Shown here: positions 24,229 through 38,500 of the stretch, piece by piece
Numbering within the stretch: position 1 is the first letter of the stretch
Layout: each line of letters starts with the position of its first letter
DNA from: Gavia stellata
Lineage: Eukaryota > Chordata > Aves > Gaviiformes > Gaviidae
NCBI RefSeq assembly: GCF_030936135.1
Contig: NC_082603.1
Location: 17,142,880 to 17,206,879 of the forward strand
Direction of reading: 5' to 3'
DNA: 64,000 nucleotides
The notes under the pieces: generated by a model
What the model was told of the DNA's origin: nothing
What the model saw: the letters and a program-made list of their open reading frames with translations, nothing else
Databases searched by the model: none
Made by a program: the position numbers and the translations under genes

Positions 24229-24946
24229 ATGAGTGCCGGGTCCTGCACTTTGGGCCACAACAACCCCCTGCAATGCTACAGGCTTGGGGACAAGTGCCTG
24301 GAAAGTTCCCCCACAGAAAAGGACCTGGGGGTGCTGGTTGACAGCCGGCTGAATATGAGCCAGCAGTGTGCCCAGGTGGCCAAGAAGGCCAACGGCATCC
24401 TGGCCTGTATCAGAAATAGTGTGGCCAGCAGGAGTAGGGAGGTGATTGTGCCTCTGTACTCGGTACTGGTGAGGCCGCACCTCGAATACTGTGTTCAGGT
24501 TTGGGCCCCTCACTACAAGAAGGACATTGAGGTTCTGGAGCGTGTCCAGAGAAGGGCGACGAAGCTGGTGAGGGGTCTGGAGCACAAGTCTTATGAGGAA
24601 CGGCTGAGGGAGCTGGGTTGTTCAGTCTGCAGAAGAGGAGGCTGAGGGGAGACCTCACCGCTCTCGTCTGTTCTCCCAAGTGACTAGCGACAGAACGAGA
24701 GGAAATGGCCTCAAGTTGCGGCAGGGGAGGTTTAGACTGGATATTAGGAAGAATTTCTTTACTGAGAGAGTGGTGAGACACTGGAATAAGCTGCCCAGGG
24801 AAGTGGTGGAGTCACCATCCCTGGAGGTGTTCAAGGAACGTGTGGATGAGGCATTGTGGGACATGGTTTAATGGGCATGGTGGTGTTCGTTGATGGTTGG
24901 ACTTGATGATCTTACAGGTCTTTTCCAACCTTAGTGATTCTATGAT
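24229..24946 (+). mobile_element. CR1 LINE 3' end, 5'-truncated copy B
   Basis: This is a + strand copy of the same CR1 portion as the one at 15451-16193. It reads ECRVLHF, then after a one-base shift [60 protein letters not shown] and [21 protein letters not shown] stop and shift follow after CRRGG, then [20 protein letters not shown] and [17 protein letters not shown]. The 3' tail contains gatggttggacttgatgatc and ends at GTGATTCTATGAT. It lacks an even longer stretch than copy A at the same internal site (after the RRLRGD-equivalent). It is dead, truncated within about 20 bp of the same CR1 position as copy A, and in opposite orientation. Confidence 0.93.
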
Positions 24947-27900
24947 ATTTAGGATGTTGAACTTTTGAACAATAAGTATTTAGATACTAAATATCAAAAT
25001 GATTTTTAGAAATATTGATTGCTACTCCAGAATCCCTAATCTCCACTGGCATCTCTGTTTGATGCCTGTCTTTCAAAGGTTTTATGTACCCATATATTTG
25101 AGGACTGATATCTTTGTTATTTCTTCTTTAGAAATCAAGTCTGATTGTTTTACTGTTATCTCTGAACAATTAACAAAACTAAAAATCCAGTTATGTCTTC
25201 AGATTTTTCTGAACTTGCTGATTTTTATTGCATTGGCAAAGGACCTTAAACCAGTTACTTAAAGCAATTGTAAAATGGCATAGCTTATCGTTCTGGAAAA
25301 TGCTAAATGGCAAAAATCCATTAGCAGCTTGGCGACACAGTAGACATAATATAACCTGGAAAAAGTGGCAGAAACGTCAATGTTTCATTACACAGGTAAA
25401 AGATTAAAAATGGGGAGATATTTAATCCTAAATTTCACTGTCAAGTAGTGGATTGATACATTTCAGACTCATTTGTTATTTTTAAATTTATGATCCATTT
25501 GCTTGTCTGATCCTCCGTTGTATTTCAGCAGTATACTGTCTTTTTCTTACCCTACATCACAACTGTTCAGTATATTAATGAGTTTTTAAAAAATCTCACA
25601 CCTCTGCTGTTAACTCTCTGTTAAGACCTGACAAAATAAAGCTAATGAAAAAACTGCCTTGAAGAAGGCATCATTTTACAAGGATTCAGTCAGAAGATGG
25701 CATACCAACTGATGTAATTCAAGTATGGAGGGTTTTCTTAACAATGAGGTGAAAATTTGTTTATTTTAAAAAATGGAAACCTATTATCTAGCCAAGTGTT
25801 GATCTACTTCCAGAGCAATTAACATGTTTACAGACTCTTCCACTAGTAAAACTGCACTATTGCTCATGTAATGGTGGGGGAAAAAAAAAAACAAACCAAG
25901 GAAAATTCTAGTCATTCTTGTGTGTCAGTTTTTTTCTCTAATCATGCTTTACTGCAGGCTTGCAGATCTTTGTTTTGGTCTGTGCTAGATTCCTGTTCTC
26001 TATTCTCTCTTTACTAACGTCAGCTTAAAATTTTCTTGATGTCTTTTCATCTGGCTGGTTTTAGCTTCTGTTTTTCTTAGTCTTTACTGCATCTCACATT
26101 CTCTGTTTGGGCCTTTCTTATTGATACGGAGTTTATTTCCTACTTTTTGAAAATACTTCTAGAAAGACTTCTCTGGAAGTGGAGGAGTCTACGAACCTGT
26201 AAGAGGGAAAGTGAAAAGTAAAAGGACGAGGTGGTTTGAGGAGGGGGATAAAACAGATTTTTTTAGTTACACCTAGAGAGAGAATGACTTCAGAAAAACT
26301 GCAATAAAATTAGAAAAGATCAGAATTAGCAAAAACAGTTTAGGAAACTTCTCACATTACTCTGTCCATGAAGTTTGGGAACCATCAATAATCTCTAACG
26401 TTTCAGAGAAGGAAAGAAGAGTTCTCAGAGTGATTTTTCATACAGATAGGACGCAGAAGTCCTCAAGTGCACTGTTCTTGACCGGTGTTCCACTGTCTTT
26501 CTGTGTACAAGCTCTGTTTGTACACCCATGCCTAGCCATGTCATTAGAACTGAGAGCAGAAAATTTCCTGACAATGTTAAGTATCTTATGGAAGTATTTC
26601 TTTATATTGTAGCTTAATGTACTTGGGAGACTTTAATATAGTCCTCTCACAACTACACACTTAGTACAGTGACCACTGTGTTACAGACTAGTGTACTTCT
26701 TTCATCAGATTTCTGGATGTATCAGTTAATGTTAGTGCGACTTTTAAGATTAACATGGATACTTGTGTTAATAAACCTCAGGTTTTTCAATGCAATGCTG
26801 TCGGTCTTGAAACTTGCTTACACTCTTGTTCCAACAGAGAACAGACCCTCCCCCACAGTGAGCCTCATCTCGGCTCCCTTTGAAAGCCTGTCTATTTAGA
26901 CAAGCCCTCCAGCATGGGAGATGAGCTAGGTTCTGTTTTAGTTTCATTTTGTGGAATACTACAGCTGATGTATAAGTCTGAGTTACTTTTGCATGCAGAT
27001 TTGCTATTGTATTGTAAACACTTACAATGTCTTTGAAATGGGTGGAGTATAAATGAAGGAAAATACGTCAAAGGAGAGCTGCTGTTACTACTGCACAGAG
27101 TTGTACATGAGCTGTTTCTGTCATCTTTTGCTCTTCTAATGAGAATACATAAAGCTTCAGACAGATGCCAGAGGAAAAGTTTTATGATTTAAACTTCAGT
27201 GCTTAAAAGCACTCCGTTCAGATTGTACTTGATACAGCATAAAATTTGTGATGAGGAGTTTGTCTGGTAATTGCAAGATTACAGACATAACACAATCAAA
27301 GGCAAAGTAGTACTGCAGGTGGAAGCTCAATGCTTCACCTGCAATGTGTTGGGATTTTAATGCAATCTAAGATACACCTGTGCCACTCAACAGGTCTTCA
27401 GATATTGATGCAAATTCAGAGCTTGGCTGAAGCAGTAAGCTTTGCTCTGAAACACAGCCGAGTTCCTGTAAGTTACACTTGAGAACCGAAGTTCTGCTTA
27501 ATGGTGTCCTCTACTGCAGCAGTATGGATCATCCCGTCTCTGCACTGGCGCTATGTTATTGCAGCAGATTGCTACGTAATATGGTGAAGCAAGGCTGGAG
27601 AGCCTTCTGATGAAGAGGCTCAGCGCATAGCACGGTATCGATGGAAGCTTGTTATGAGGAATGCTGCAGTACAGAAGTTGGAAGGTAAGGAAAGCTTGGC
27701 AGTGATGCCTGAGAAATCAATAGAATCCAAGCTCAAGCCTTCATTTAAAGGTGGTTCATGGCTTGAATGCAGGAACACTGTATCAAGGAGTAGGAGGGAA
27801 ACAGGGAGGGGCTGGAAAGAAATGCTTTGGGCCATCTGCAGAAAGACCGATAAAACTGTTGTGTAGACAGACTTCGTAAAGCATGAAGTTTGCTACCACA

Positions 27901-28652
27901 AAATTAATTGAAAATACTTTGAACAAATTTGAATTGGCATCACAAGTTTAGACTGGCTCAGCATTTTGTGTTATCTACCTGCGGTGTTTTTATCTGGCTC
28001 TAGGAATCCTGGCACTGCCTTTGCTATATCTTCAAAGGGAAAGGAAGTAGTTCTTTGTTTATCAGACTTGCCCTGTGTTCACAAAAATATGCCTGGTAGC
28101 ATTTTTGCAAGTAAACACAGTTGATTCAAAGAAATTCCTGACTTGCCACCAGTGTTTTCTCCAACTAGAGCCCAAATATCTTAACATTTCAGCTAGCTAG
28201 CTACCTCTTTGGGTCCAAAGGTGTGGTAGAAAAATAAGCTATTGCTTTTTGCACATATGATCAGATGTTAGAATTTAGTAAGTAAAGGCTCTTTCTGACT
28301 TACAGGCAGATTCTTACTAAGAAGGTTGATGAGATTATGACCCATACGGTCCTTTATGGCTGAGGTCCCCATAAAGCAGCTTCTGAACTATTGCTATTTT
28401 TAGCCCAAATTTTAATGATACTCTGAATTTTTTTTTTTATTGCTAGCTGTCTCAATGCAAGTTATCTGGTCCTGTGAGTTATAGCCCTAAATGTCATGTA
28501 TGCAAGGACATTCAGTTTAGAAGAGGGAAAGAACATCCATCTAAAATTAAAATAGGCTTTAGATTAAAACTACATTTGTTCCAGCTTTGTGCTCAGTGCT
28601 CTAGAGGTCATTCTCAATGAATGCAATAGTTTATTTTAATAAGCCTGCTTAT

Positions 28653-28703
28653 TTGGACTCAATGATCTTAAAGGTCTTTTCCAACCTAAATGATTCTAGG
28701 ATT
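28653..28703 (+). mobile_element. Very short CR1 3' tail
   Basis: About 50 bp read ttggactcaatgatcttaaa, then ggtcttttccaacctaaatg and attctaggatt. This is the extreme 3' end of a CR1 with its octamer remnant. It is an extremely 5'-truncated insertion with no coding sequence. Confidence 0.8.
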
Positions 28704-29468
28704 GTTGATCATCTTCAGGAAATGCACTCTTTTTCTTTTCCTGTGTAATTATAAATTGATTAAAAAGAAACAAATCAGTGAGGGATTTTACTTTCTGAGG
28801 GGGTTGAATTTACAGCCAAATTATTTTTTATTTCAGACGAAAAGTTAACTTTTTCTGTTAGTGCTTATTATGCAGCTTGATGAAGTATACCTGGAGATAG
28901 CAGCTAGTATGTTATGTTCTGCTCTAAACCCCTAAACAGTTCTTATCACTTCATTGTCTTTGCTAGGTAACCAGACATCTTAAGCAGTAGATGTTTTTTG
29001 CTATTCACTGGCTTTAGAAATAATACCAGGAATTTTTCTAACAAAATATCATTTGCTATGATAGAAATTTGCTATGTTTTATAAGGAAGAAATATTTTTA
29101 TTTCAAAGTAATTTAATTGACTCAAAGTTACAAAATAAGCCTTTTATGTTAAATGAAAGCACCATGGCTTAGCAGGAATGTATTTTTCCTGTTCTCTTAG
29201 ATCTTACTGTTAAGTATATTTTGTCACTAGGATGCTGTTTGTTTTTTTGACATTCAGTACATAACTGGAATAGTTGTAATCTTAAGGAATCAATATGAAA
29301 TGTTTTGTCTAGTGTCTTTTTCTCTTAATCCATTATTTAAATAAATAGAAGTAGTTTACATTAGGGGTTGTGCTTGAAATTGTAAAATAAAAGTCAACGA
29401 AAATGAGTGCATAGATGGCTAGGGAAATGTACCAGGCATGACTTTGCAGCTTGGGGTACCAGACTAAT

Positions 29469-29510
29469 GGGGAGGAGTGAGAGGGAGAGAGGAAGGGAGG
29501 AAAGAAGAGA
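29469..29510. repeat. Polypurine tract
   Basis: About 42 bases of almost pure G/A with a single T, made of units such as gagggagaga and ggaagggagg. It is a simple purine-rich sequence with mirror symmetry in places. Confidence 0.8.
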
Positions 29511-32500
29511 CATTTCCTGTTGTTAACTACACAGTTCAGAAGTTTAGAGCAGCCAAGCAGTTAAGAATACATGTACGTGAGAGCAAAGGCAGGTTGCAGA
29601 GTAGAGAGGCCTAAGACTACAAAGCTGTTTCAGAAAAGGAGAAACCAAGCTCAGATAAACTGAGGCTTTTGTTCTAATCCATTTCAATGCAAAAGCAGCT
29701 GAGTTTGCTCAAACCACTTTCATTAGTGTCTTAAACTAAAAAGATTGATTTAGCACTGGCATATGTGAGGAGTGCCAGCACAGTCCTTTCTTTTGTTACA
29801 CTGCAATAAACTGCACTATAGGGGCATAATGAAGCACAACTTGAAAATAGAGCATGTGTTTGTCTGTTGGTCATAATTTAGCAAACATACACCTGTGCTC
29901 TATTTTGTTATTATTACTGCTGCTAGTTTGATTTTTATCACAACTCTAATTTGGTAGATTAGATAGCACTCAATTCGTAGAGTTAATTGGTCATGACAAT
30001 ATCTCAGCCTTTTTTAAAAAGTTACATTATTTGTAGAACAACTTGAAAGAACGATCTAAATTTACTATAAAAGTTCAAGCACCAGAAGGCAAATAAAAAG
30101 CATATCGTTCTTAAACAAAAAAATGTGGGGACTGATTCAGGAGTTCTGTGTGTATGAAGTCAAATATTGTGTATGAGCAGCCTTATTAAAAACATATGGC
30201 AGTCCTACTATTTCCTTCCCATTTTGAAGGGCAAAAGAGGTGAAGATGTATCTAGTCTGTGATAAAACATTTCAGAAACTTATTGCAGTAGTAACTAGTA
30301 GTTAAAGAACTTGAGACAGGCTCTTTATTTGAGTGGTCCTGGATCTGCACATTTTTAAAAAAACACACTCTGCAGGGGGGCAGTTGTGTTGTTTGCTTTG
30401 TAAAAAAGGACCATTTCACATACCCAGTTTAGCATTTGACCATGCAAACGGTAGCCTTGGTGCAATGGAGGTTAGTAACTTCTGGGTTGATATGGCTGAG
30501 GAATTAAAAGGAGCAGAACTAGAATGTTTTAAATTGGATTAGTCTACAGTGAAATTTTAGCTAGGAATCACAGCCATAATTTAATTTTCTCCTGATCCCC
30601 TCTCTCCACAGAGAGCTTAGCATGCTAGCTTTAACCAGATTTCTGATTATATGGCATATGCATTTGCAGTCTGGTACTGTTGGGTACGTTATAGGCTCTG
30701 GCTGTTCAAGCTGAGAAGCAGCTGTGGAGTCTTTTCAACGGTGCATACTGGCTCAAGTTTAGCATTGCACTAACATGCTGATTGTGATTGGCTTCAGGTG
30801 CATGTAGAATGAATTTCCATCTAGCTACAAAAGACCACATAGACATACAGAAGGAGGAACAATTTACTAGTCTGTAGCGATCAACACTTTCTGTTGAAGT
30901 GCTTGACGATCTTCGTTCTATTTATTTTTTTAACTAGAGTCTGCACCAGATGAGTACTGTTACGATTAGCCCTAGTCTTCCAAGTATTTGCTAAGTTGCA
31001 TGTACTGAATAAATTTGGAGATTTGTACGGTCTTTTCTGGTGAGATGCTAGGTTCATTAATACTCGATTACCTCATTGCTGTCAGATCACCTGCCAAGGG
31101 CGAACCTGACCTGCATCAAGCATGAACATTTACCATGTCTGTCAATCAATAAGCATCCACAGTACACTAGTCATGTTAACTTTAGGCCAGTTGTGGGAGG
31201 ATGGACAATAACTAGCCTGGGCTTAGGGTTAGGGAATTGCCAATATGCTAGATCAAGTATTGTTAAAGTCTGCAAAAGCAAAGTGATACTTCCAAAATTT
31301 TTAACTAATTTGCACTAATGGAGCAGGTTTGTGCCAGATCTGCACTCCAAGTGAAATGCAAGAACATCTGTGTGGAATCAAAAGTGTATCAGTCTCTTCA
31401 TAGGACAAGCTTATGCTTATAAAAGTGTTGCAAGAACATAAGTATACAGGGATACTTATTACCCCAGGATATCACCACAGCTGTTGGTAGTTCATTGTGT
31501 AAGGATTTTCAGAGATTTTGGTTGTCTCTGTGTCTTTGTTTTAGTTTTTGATTTTGTTGTTTTGTTTTCTCTGCACATACTGTCTTTTAAACTCATTTAT
31601 ACTTTTGCTACCCAGAACATCTGTGACAGTATGTTTCCCATTGAATAAGATTGTGTGAAAAACTGCTTCTTCTGTTTTAGAGCTTCTGCTTAATAATTAA
31701 TAATATGTTGATGTTATGAAGTGAGGAAAGTTGCACTTCTGTTATGTAAGGAAGGTAAATGAAGGGTGGTTAGTCTATGCTTTCCATAAGCAGTACATAA
31801 AGAATGATGAACCACTGTCTTAGTTGTTTCTTGTAAGCTACTAGTGATAGGTATTGGCTACCTACCAACTGAAAATACCTAGTTTGAAGTCTGACGCAAG
31901 GATAAAGTAACTCAGTATTTGTGGTATTATTTGTGAAATGTTTAGAAAACAGAACTGTAACACAAGGAGAAAACCAAATAGATATATTCTATATAACTGA
32001 ATTATTCTGACACAATAGTCTGAGTAGATGTTAAGGCATATGCTTTAATAAGCTGTTAATGATAACCTGCTGTGTGGTTACTGAGTTGCTGAGTCAGTAT
32101 CTATTTAAGTCCTGATTGGTATTTTGTAGACTCTTTATCTTTACATAAACATTGGCCAGAACAGCATGTACAAGTTGAGTAATGTTTTGTGTTTGTTTCT
32201 CTGTAGTCTGTAATAGATTTGCTAAATGTTGGACTGAACTAAAAATCCAGGTTAGAAGTGTCACTTCAGTGCCTAGCCTGCCAAAAATATTTATGCTAAT
32301 GACATCTTTTCAAAGAATTCAGTATCCTTAAGTCCTTCACGATGATTTGTCAAGATTTTACCAAAAATATTTTGATTATGAGAGCTTAAAACAATGATTT
32401 GAACAAGGAAACGATGCAAATCAGGGATTAAAATAATGAATGAGAGTATTGATAGTCTGCTCAGTACATTGTGTGATACTGCATATTCTTACTAGCTCTG

Positions 32501-35500
32501 TCTGCTCTGAGCTATTATTGTAAAAACCACTCCTCTAGGTTCAGGCTGAACAGCATGTGTAATGTCTGTGACAGTTTGAGCCCTTGGAGATGGAGTTGGT
32601 TGAACAGAGTAGTCTATTCAGATAAATGCAGGGGATTCATTCACATGGAAGTAATTCCTGGCACAGTTGATACAAAGTATGAGGGAAAGAGGAAACAAAA
32701 AAGAGCCACAGACGGCTGCACTCCCAGCACCAGTAGATCAGCAAACCTTCATTGTTCACGATACATGTAAGTTACTTTACATCACATCAGTCTTGCCCAA
32801 AGTTTTAAGAGGTAGTGGTGAGACATAGTCCTACAGTAAAAGATTACTTTAAATTCATTTGAAACCTGATTCTCATTTATGTGTATAAATAAACCATGTT
32901 ATGCCATTGTAGCAGTAAACTTTAAAGTGAAGTGACTTTCATCTTCCTTAAAAGCCCATAGGTGTTTTTCTATAGTACTGAAAAGTTGGATGAGTCTAGC
33001 TTAAATCAGTAAAGAGGGCAGAAAAAATGCAGAGCGAGTCGGTACCAGCAAAACCCTGGTATTATACCTAGGAAATCTGTATTTTTCTGAATTTTGCTTT
33101 GTCAGATGTACTTCCACTAGGAGGAGTTGTCATCATATACTTATGCTGTAAGACTTGTGCTTTAATTATTTAACTCATTTGATGGAAAATGCAATTACTT
33201 ATAGTTACAATGTGAAATATCTGTAAAGTTCACCTATATCTGACTGGCTTGTACTTACTGCTAATTGGTATCAATATAAATATGAAAGGAAGCTTGCAGC
33301 TAGTGATATCTCACAAGCAAATTTATGTTTGTCATTTGCATTTAGGGCAAAAATTGAGTAAATTTCCTAGAGATTACAATTTATTTTGAATTTCATGTTT
33401 TTAATAGAATATTGTGATAACTTGAGAATTTCAGAGTTTTGAGAATTTTGGAGTTTTAAATTATGTTTTAACAGTCACAGTTAAGGGAAAAGCTTGAAAT
33501 GAAATGCCAGGATGTCTAGAAAGCCCAAGAAAGAGGCAAGAGGGGAAGAAGTTAAATCTCATATGTGTGCAGTCTTAGGATTTTTTTTGTTTAGTTGTTT
33601 TTTGTTTAACACTTATGTTGCAAATACTGATTATGACTTAAAAATACGGTGGTTTAGAAGTTCTAACAGTACATGCTTTAATTTGTATTTTAAATTCAAT
33701 GTAATATAGTTACTGCTTGGATTTAAGTGCTTCTTTTGATCTGTTTGCCACTCAAATGTTGCAAGACAGTGGTACACTTGGTGGTACGAAGTTTTGCTTT
33801 GTTCCTCATACTGTTTTCCAGTACTCATCTCTTTTCATCAAGTCATGAAATATGATTCTAGTAAAATGTGTGGTTTTGGTAGTTTTTTAGCAATACAGCT
33901 TCTGCAGAGATTCCCGTGGGATAAAGAGGCAGAGACCTTAATCAAGCCTGCCCTTTCATTATCAGAAGGGGACTGCTTAAGACATATCAACTTGGTATGT
34001 TTAAAAGACTTTCAGATTGTTCTAGAGCAAAAGAAAACAGATATTTAAACTTCTTGGGTATCGCAAACCAGAACTGAAGTTTTCCGTGCAGCTTTATTAT
34101 TTCTCTTGTCTAAGGGCCTTGATTTTTGCACTGAATCAAACAGCTACAGTGACTTACAGTGCTGCCACTCCCCAGCTGTCTTCCCCATCCCTTTGCTGTA
34201 ATTGTTTCCACAACACAGTTGGCAGAAATAAGAAAGTCTGTGCTTCACTTGCTTTATTTCTCAGTCCAAGATGGATTAAAAGGGTGTATGTTTACATGCA
34301 GATTGTGATCTGGATGGCAGAGGAGTCCATAACCTGCAGCAGAATTTGAGAGGAGATTCAATGTCTCATATTAGCACTTTTGCTATTTGACCACTTCCTT
34401 GTCATTGCTTGCTTTGTGACAGCACAAGCTTTTCTTTGGCTGTACAGTGAAGGAAATAAGAGACCTGATTTTACTTGAAATGACAACCCCTTCCTCTGGG
34501 TCATTTTCTCTGCCAGATCAAGTCTCTGATCCCCTTCACTGCATGGTCAAGCAAATGCTAGTGCTGGCACAGCAAAGAAATCGGTGCAAGGGAGAAACAA
34601 GCACCTTGTGTTGGAGGCTAGTAATAGATGGTAGCTACATAAACTGACTTCAGCTGTGCTGCCACCAGACATGTAACCATAGCTGAAAGCAAATGAAGAC
34701 TAATCGTTGTAATCAAATGAATTTGACAGAGAAAAGCAAAGCAGTGTTTAGACAGTCTATTGGAATATGAAGACATTTATTCTCTATTCATTTTTACAGC
34801 TTTTATTTACATCTCTTGAAAGCACAGTAGCTAAATGCTTGATAAAACTATAAGATAATTGTTCTTTCACAATATATTAAGTGCATATTTGGTATAGACA
34901 AGATATTTCCACGTTTGTGGACAGTACAAGTAAATATCAGTTTATGTTAGTTTATGAGTTTTTTGCTATATTCCAGAGTCTCAGCTGAATTAATTTTAAT
35001 GAGGTCTGGTTAGAAGAAAAAAAGGAAAAATAAGATTAAACCCAAATTAAAAATGCATATCAGTTAGCCAAAGACCTTGGACTTTTTTTTTTGTTTTGGT
35101 TTGATCCAAACCAAATTTTATTACTCAAGTTTTTTGATTTATCTGCCAAAGCAAAAGAAATGTTATTTGCCTTGTCATCACAAAAGAAGGCACAATTGAA
35201 AATGCAAATACAATTTTAAATTTTTTGAGGATGTGATATACAGTCTAACAGCAGTTTAACACAGTTTATGTCATCCATTACTGTATACTGCCAGCAGCGT
35301 GGTATGCATTATGCAAATACATAGTACCTTTGGAGTGGTCTAATTTATTTGCTTAGGCAGATAATATTTAGGATGCCAGTTGCTTCAACTCTGCCAGTTT
35401 ACCCCAGATTACTTAAAATCCATTTAAGTATTTGTTTGCATTCTCCATACGTACAAATGCATTTATTTTAAACAGCCAATGTGGCTTACTACACAGGAAT

Positions 35501-38500
35501 GTCAGTCTTTGAACCTATTTTAAATTGGATATCTAAAAGAGAAATTCTCAACACTTTCTTCTATTTGTTAGCAAAAATCACCACCACCAGTCAAAATAAT
35601 ATACTGGAAAAGGTACAAATGTAATGATGGTGAAAATTCAGCTGTGTGACACTATTTATGAAAAACGTAGATTTTATAATAAAGCTAACTGTAGCTAACA
35701 CCTTGCTAGATCTAGTGGATAACATTTGCACTGAAGGTTCATGTTCAGTAATTTGTCCTTTTAGTTTTCTTTCTTCTGTTCAGTTAATCTCCCCCAGCAC
35801 AGTATGAGATTTTTAAAATGAAGAAAGTAAGTCCGTTAGATACATGATTTGACAGATATTTTAGAAATTGCTAATTACTATTGGCTATGCTCTTTTGACA
35901 ACTGCCTTCATTTTATAGATATTTTAATTGTAAGACTGCATGTTTTTTCCTTTTTGTAGTATGAAAAACACTAGAAAGGAGTCGACAAAGTAGATTCCTT
36001 ATGTTCTTTTTGTGGCCAAGCTTACTGAGTACCTGTTCGTGCTCCCCTTGCCCCCATATGTATACTAACAGATTTTTTCTGAGATCTGTTCAGTTGCCTG
36101 TTCCACTTTATTTGCATGCTGCCTTATGGAAATAGCTTGACCTCGTATTTTCTCCTTTTCCAGTACTGTGATAACACCTTGGCTCTTTTACTACTGTTTT
36201 AACTCCGCATGCTTACATAATACTGACAATAGTTTTGTGTCAACAGCTAATTCATAAAGTGCAGAAGGCATTAATAGTTGAGGTCCAGACTGTATGGATG
36301 TAATTGGTTTCCAAGAAAATTAAGTATGTATTTCACTTTACTATGTCACAGATTTTCTGAACTTAAATTCCATGTCTTTATGTTGTCTTAAGTAAAATAA
36401 TTGGATCATCCACATTTTTTCCATGGTGATGTTGTTCTTGTGTGTTTTCTACATGTTATAAAAGGGATTTATCAGAGGTACTACTCTGATTGCTTTTATT
36501 TCTTTGTTTCATTTTGTTAAGCCATCATCATTGTAAGAACATTAGTGGTTTTTTTACATTATGTTTTTATGCTTTCATTTTGCCTCTCCACCCTTGATGC
36601 CCTCTGCATGTGGTTTGTACATAGGTCACATACCCATCTATGACGTTTTCTTATGTAGGTAATTGTTCCCTTGTAAGATGTTTTTTGATGGAAGTCTAGA
36701 GATGGAATTTGATTGTCATAACTATTACGTGATGAGTAGTTGTCACTGATTATTCCTTTTCATGCACAGTTAACCAAAACTTCAAGGTTTTGCATATTAT
36801 TCCTATCTGAAGAAAAAAACCACGGTGGTATGCAGTTTATATGCAATGTACCAAGCTCTGTTTCTGTGCATACAAGAGGATTGACACAGTAGGGGAAACA
36901 GGTTTTTCAGTCATAGGTTCCCACTCTTTTCAGCCATAGTCCTTGGACCAAGAAGTGCTTTCTCTGGACTGTCTAGTGCACAGGGGCAGTATTTGTTTGA
37001 TCAGTGTCTGACACTTTGGTTCTGCTGATGCATTGCTTTTCAGGTATTTCTGCTGCTTCTGTCTCTTGCCTTGTCTTACAGATGATCTTCCCTTTTTGCT
37101 AGCAGAAAAGATGGAGATGGCTTTATAATACACTGTTTTTGATCAGTGCATTACCAATCTATAGCCTTATTAGACTAGGAGAACTATGCTCGATTCTTAA
37201 CTAGAAAATTGCTGGTTTTCATTTAAGGCAGCAGGCTAGAACAAGTCTCATGGAAAATATGGCAGTTTACCGTTACTGTATTAACAAATCCTGGAGAGGG
37301 AGGTTACTTTTTTCACTACAATGTTATCACTGCCATAGAGATGAAACAAGCTTTGGGTCGTTGACCAGTTTCTTCTGACTTTCCCACTCTGAATTTAGTG
37401 TTCCTTTTACAGAACAGTCAGCTTCTGAGTTTTTTCCAAGATAAACAGATTTACTGTCTTAGACTGTACTACTGACAACATGCTTTACACTTGGCAAATT
37501 GTTTAAAGAAGGGAAAGGAGAAATAGAATATGACTTGGGCTGCAAAAGAAAAGGTAGTTCTTTTGTATTAAGATGGTAAAATCTTTGAGAGACGATATCA
37601 CAAGCGTGATGACCACTTCCAGCTTTTCTAGTTTTTCTTTCTACTGCATTCAGAAACTGGCACTCCAATGGCAGAAACTTTCTCCCATTCAAACATGCAT
37701 TACAATAGAACATTCAAGAAATACCTGTCTAAATTGCTTAGTTAAGTGTAAATAGTTAAGATGTGATCAGCAAAGAGAGCAGACTTTGGTCAGTGTTATT
37801 AGTGCCACGATACAGGACCTGAGGCATACAGAATGTTGTATGGGAAGATCAGCTTTATTGAGGCTATAATTTAGAGAGTTGATTTCACTGATGCCAGAGG
37901 AAAATAAAGGTGCATCTGAAAATGAAAGCACATCTGAATACATCTGAAAACAAACTTGATTCGAGGGATCTAGTTAGGAAGGCATATCAAGATCAAGTGA
38001 TTAAAATCCTTAAGAAAACTCTTACTCATGCAGGTGTCCAATAAATCAATTTCTTAATAAATGATTGTGTCACATCAGGAGGCTAGTCTTAATTTGTAAG
38101 TACAATACAAGTCAATTTTGCTGAAGTAGAAAAGGCACAATAAGAGGAATTACTTTCCAGATGAGATGAAATTGCTGGCTCTGCTGGCTCATCTGAGTAA
38201 CTTCAGTGGGGACAGGGTTACACCATGATACATGGCTTGCTCCTTGTCATATTACAGCCTGAATCCCCAAGGGAGACTGAAAAAGGAGCATGGAATGTTG
38301 TCCCTGGAATACTTACTATATCCACACAGTGATTTTGAGTTGCTCAACCTTGGTGTCTTTGTAATACACACATACCCACTTTTCAAAAATTACAGTGAAG
38401 TTAATTTGACAAAACCATAGCTCAGTTAAGAATCAGGTATTACATATCACTTACCTTGTGTCTGGAGTATAACAAGCCAACATTATCAGCAGCATCTTTT

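Noticed and set aside
31219-31235. Two TTAGGG units, considered as interstitial telomeric repeat
   Set aside because: Only two units, within chance expectation.
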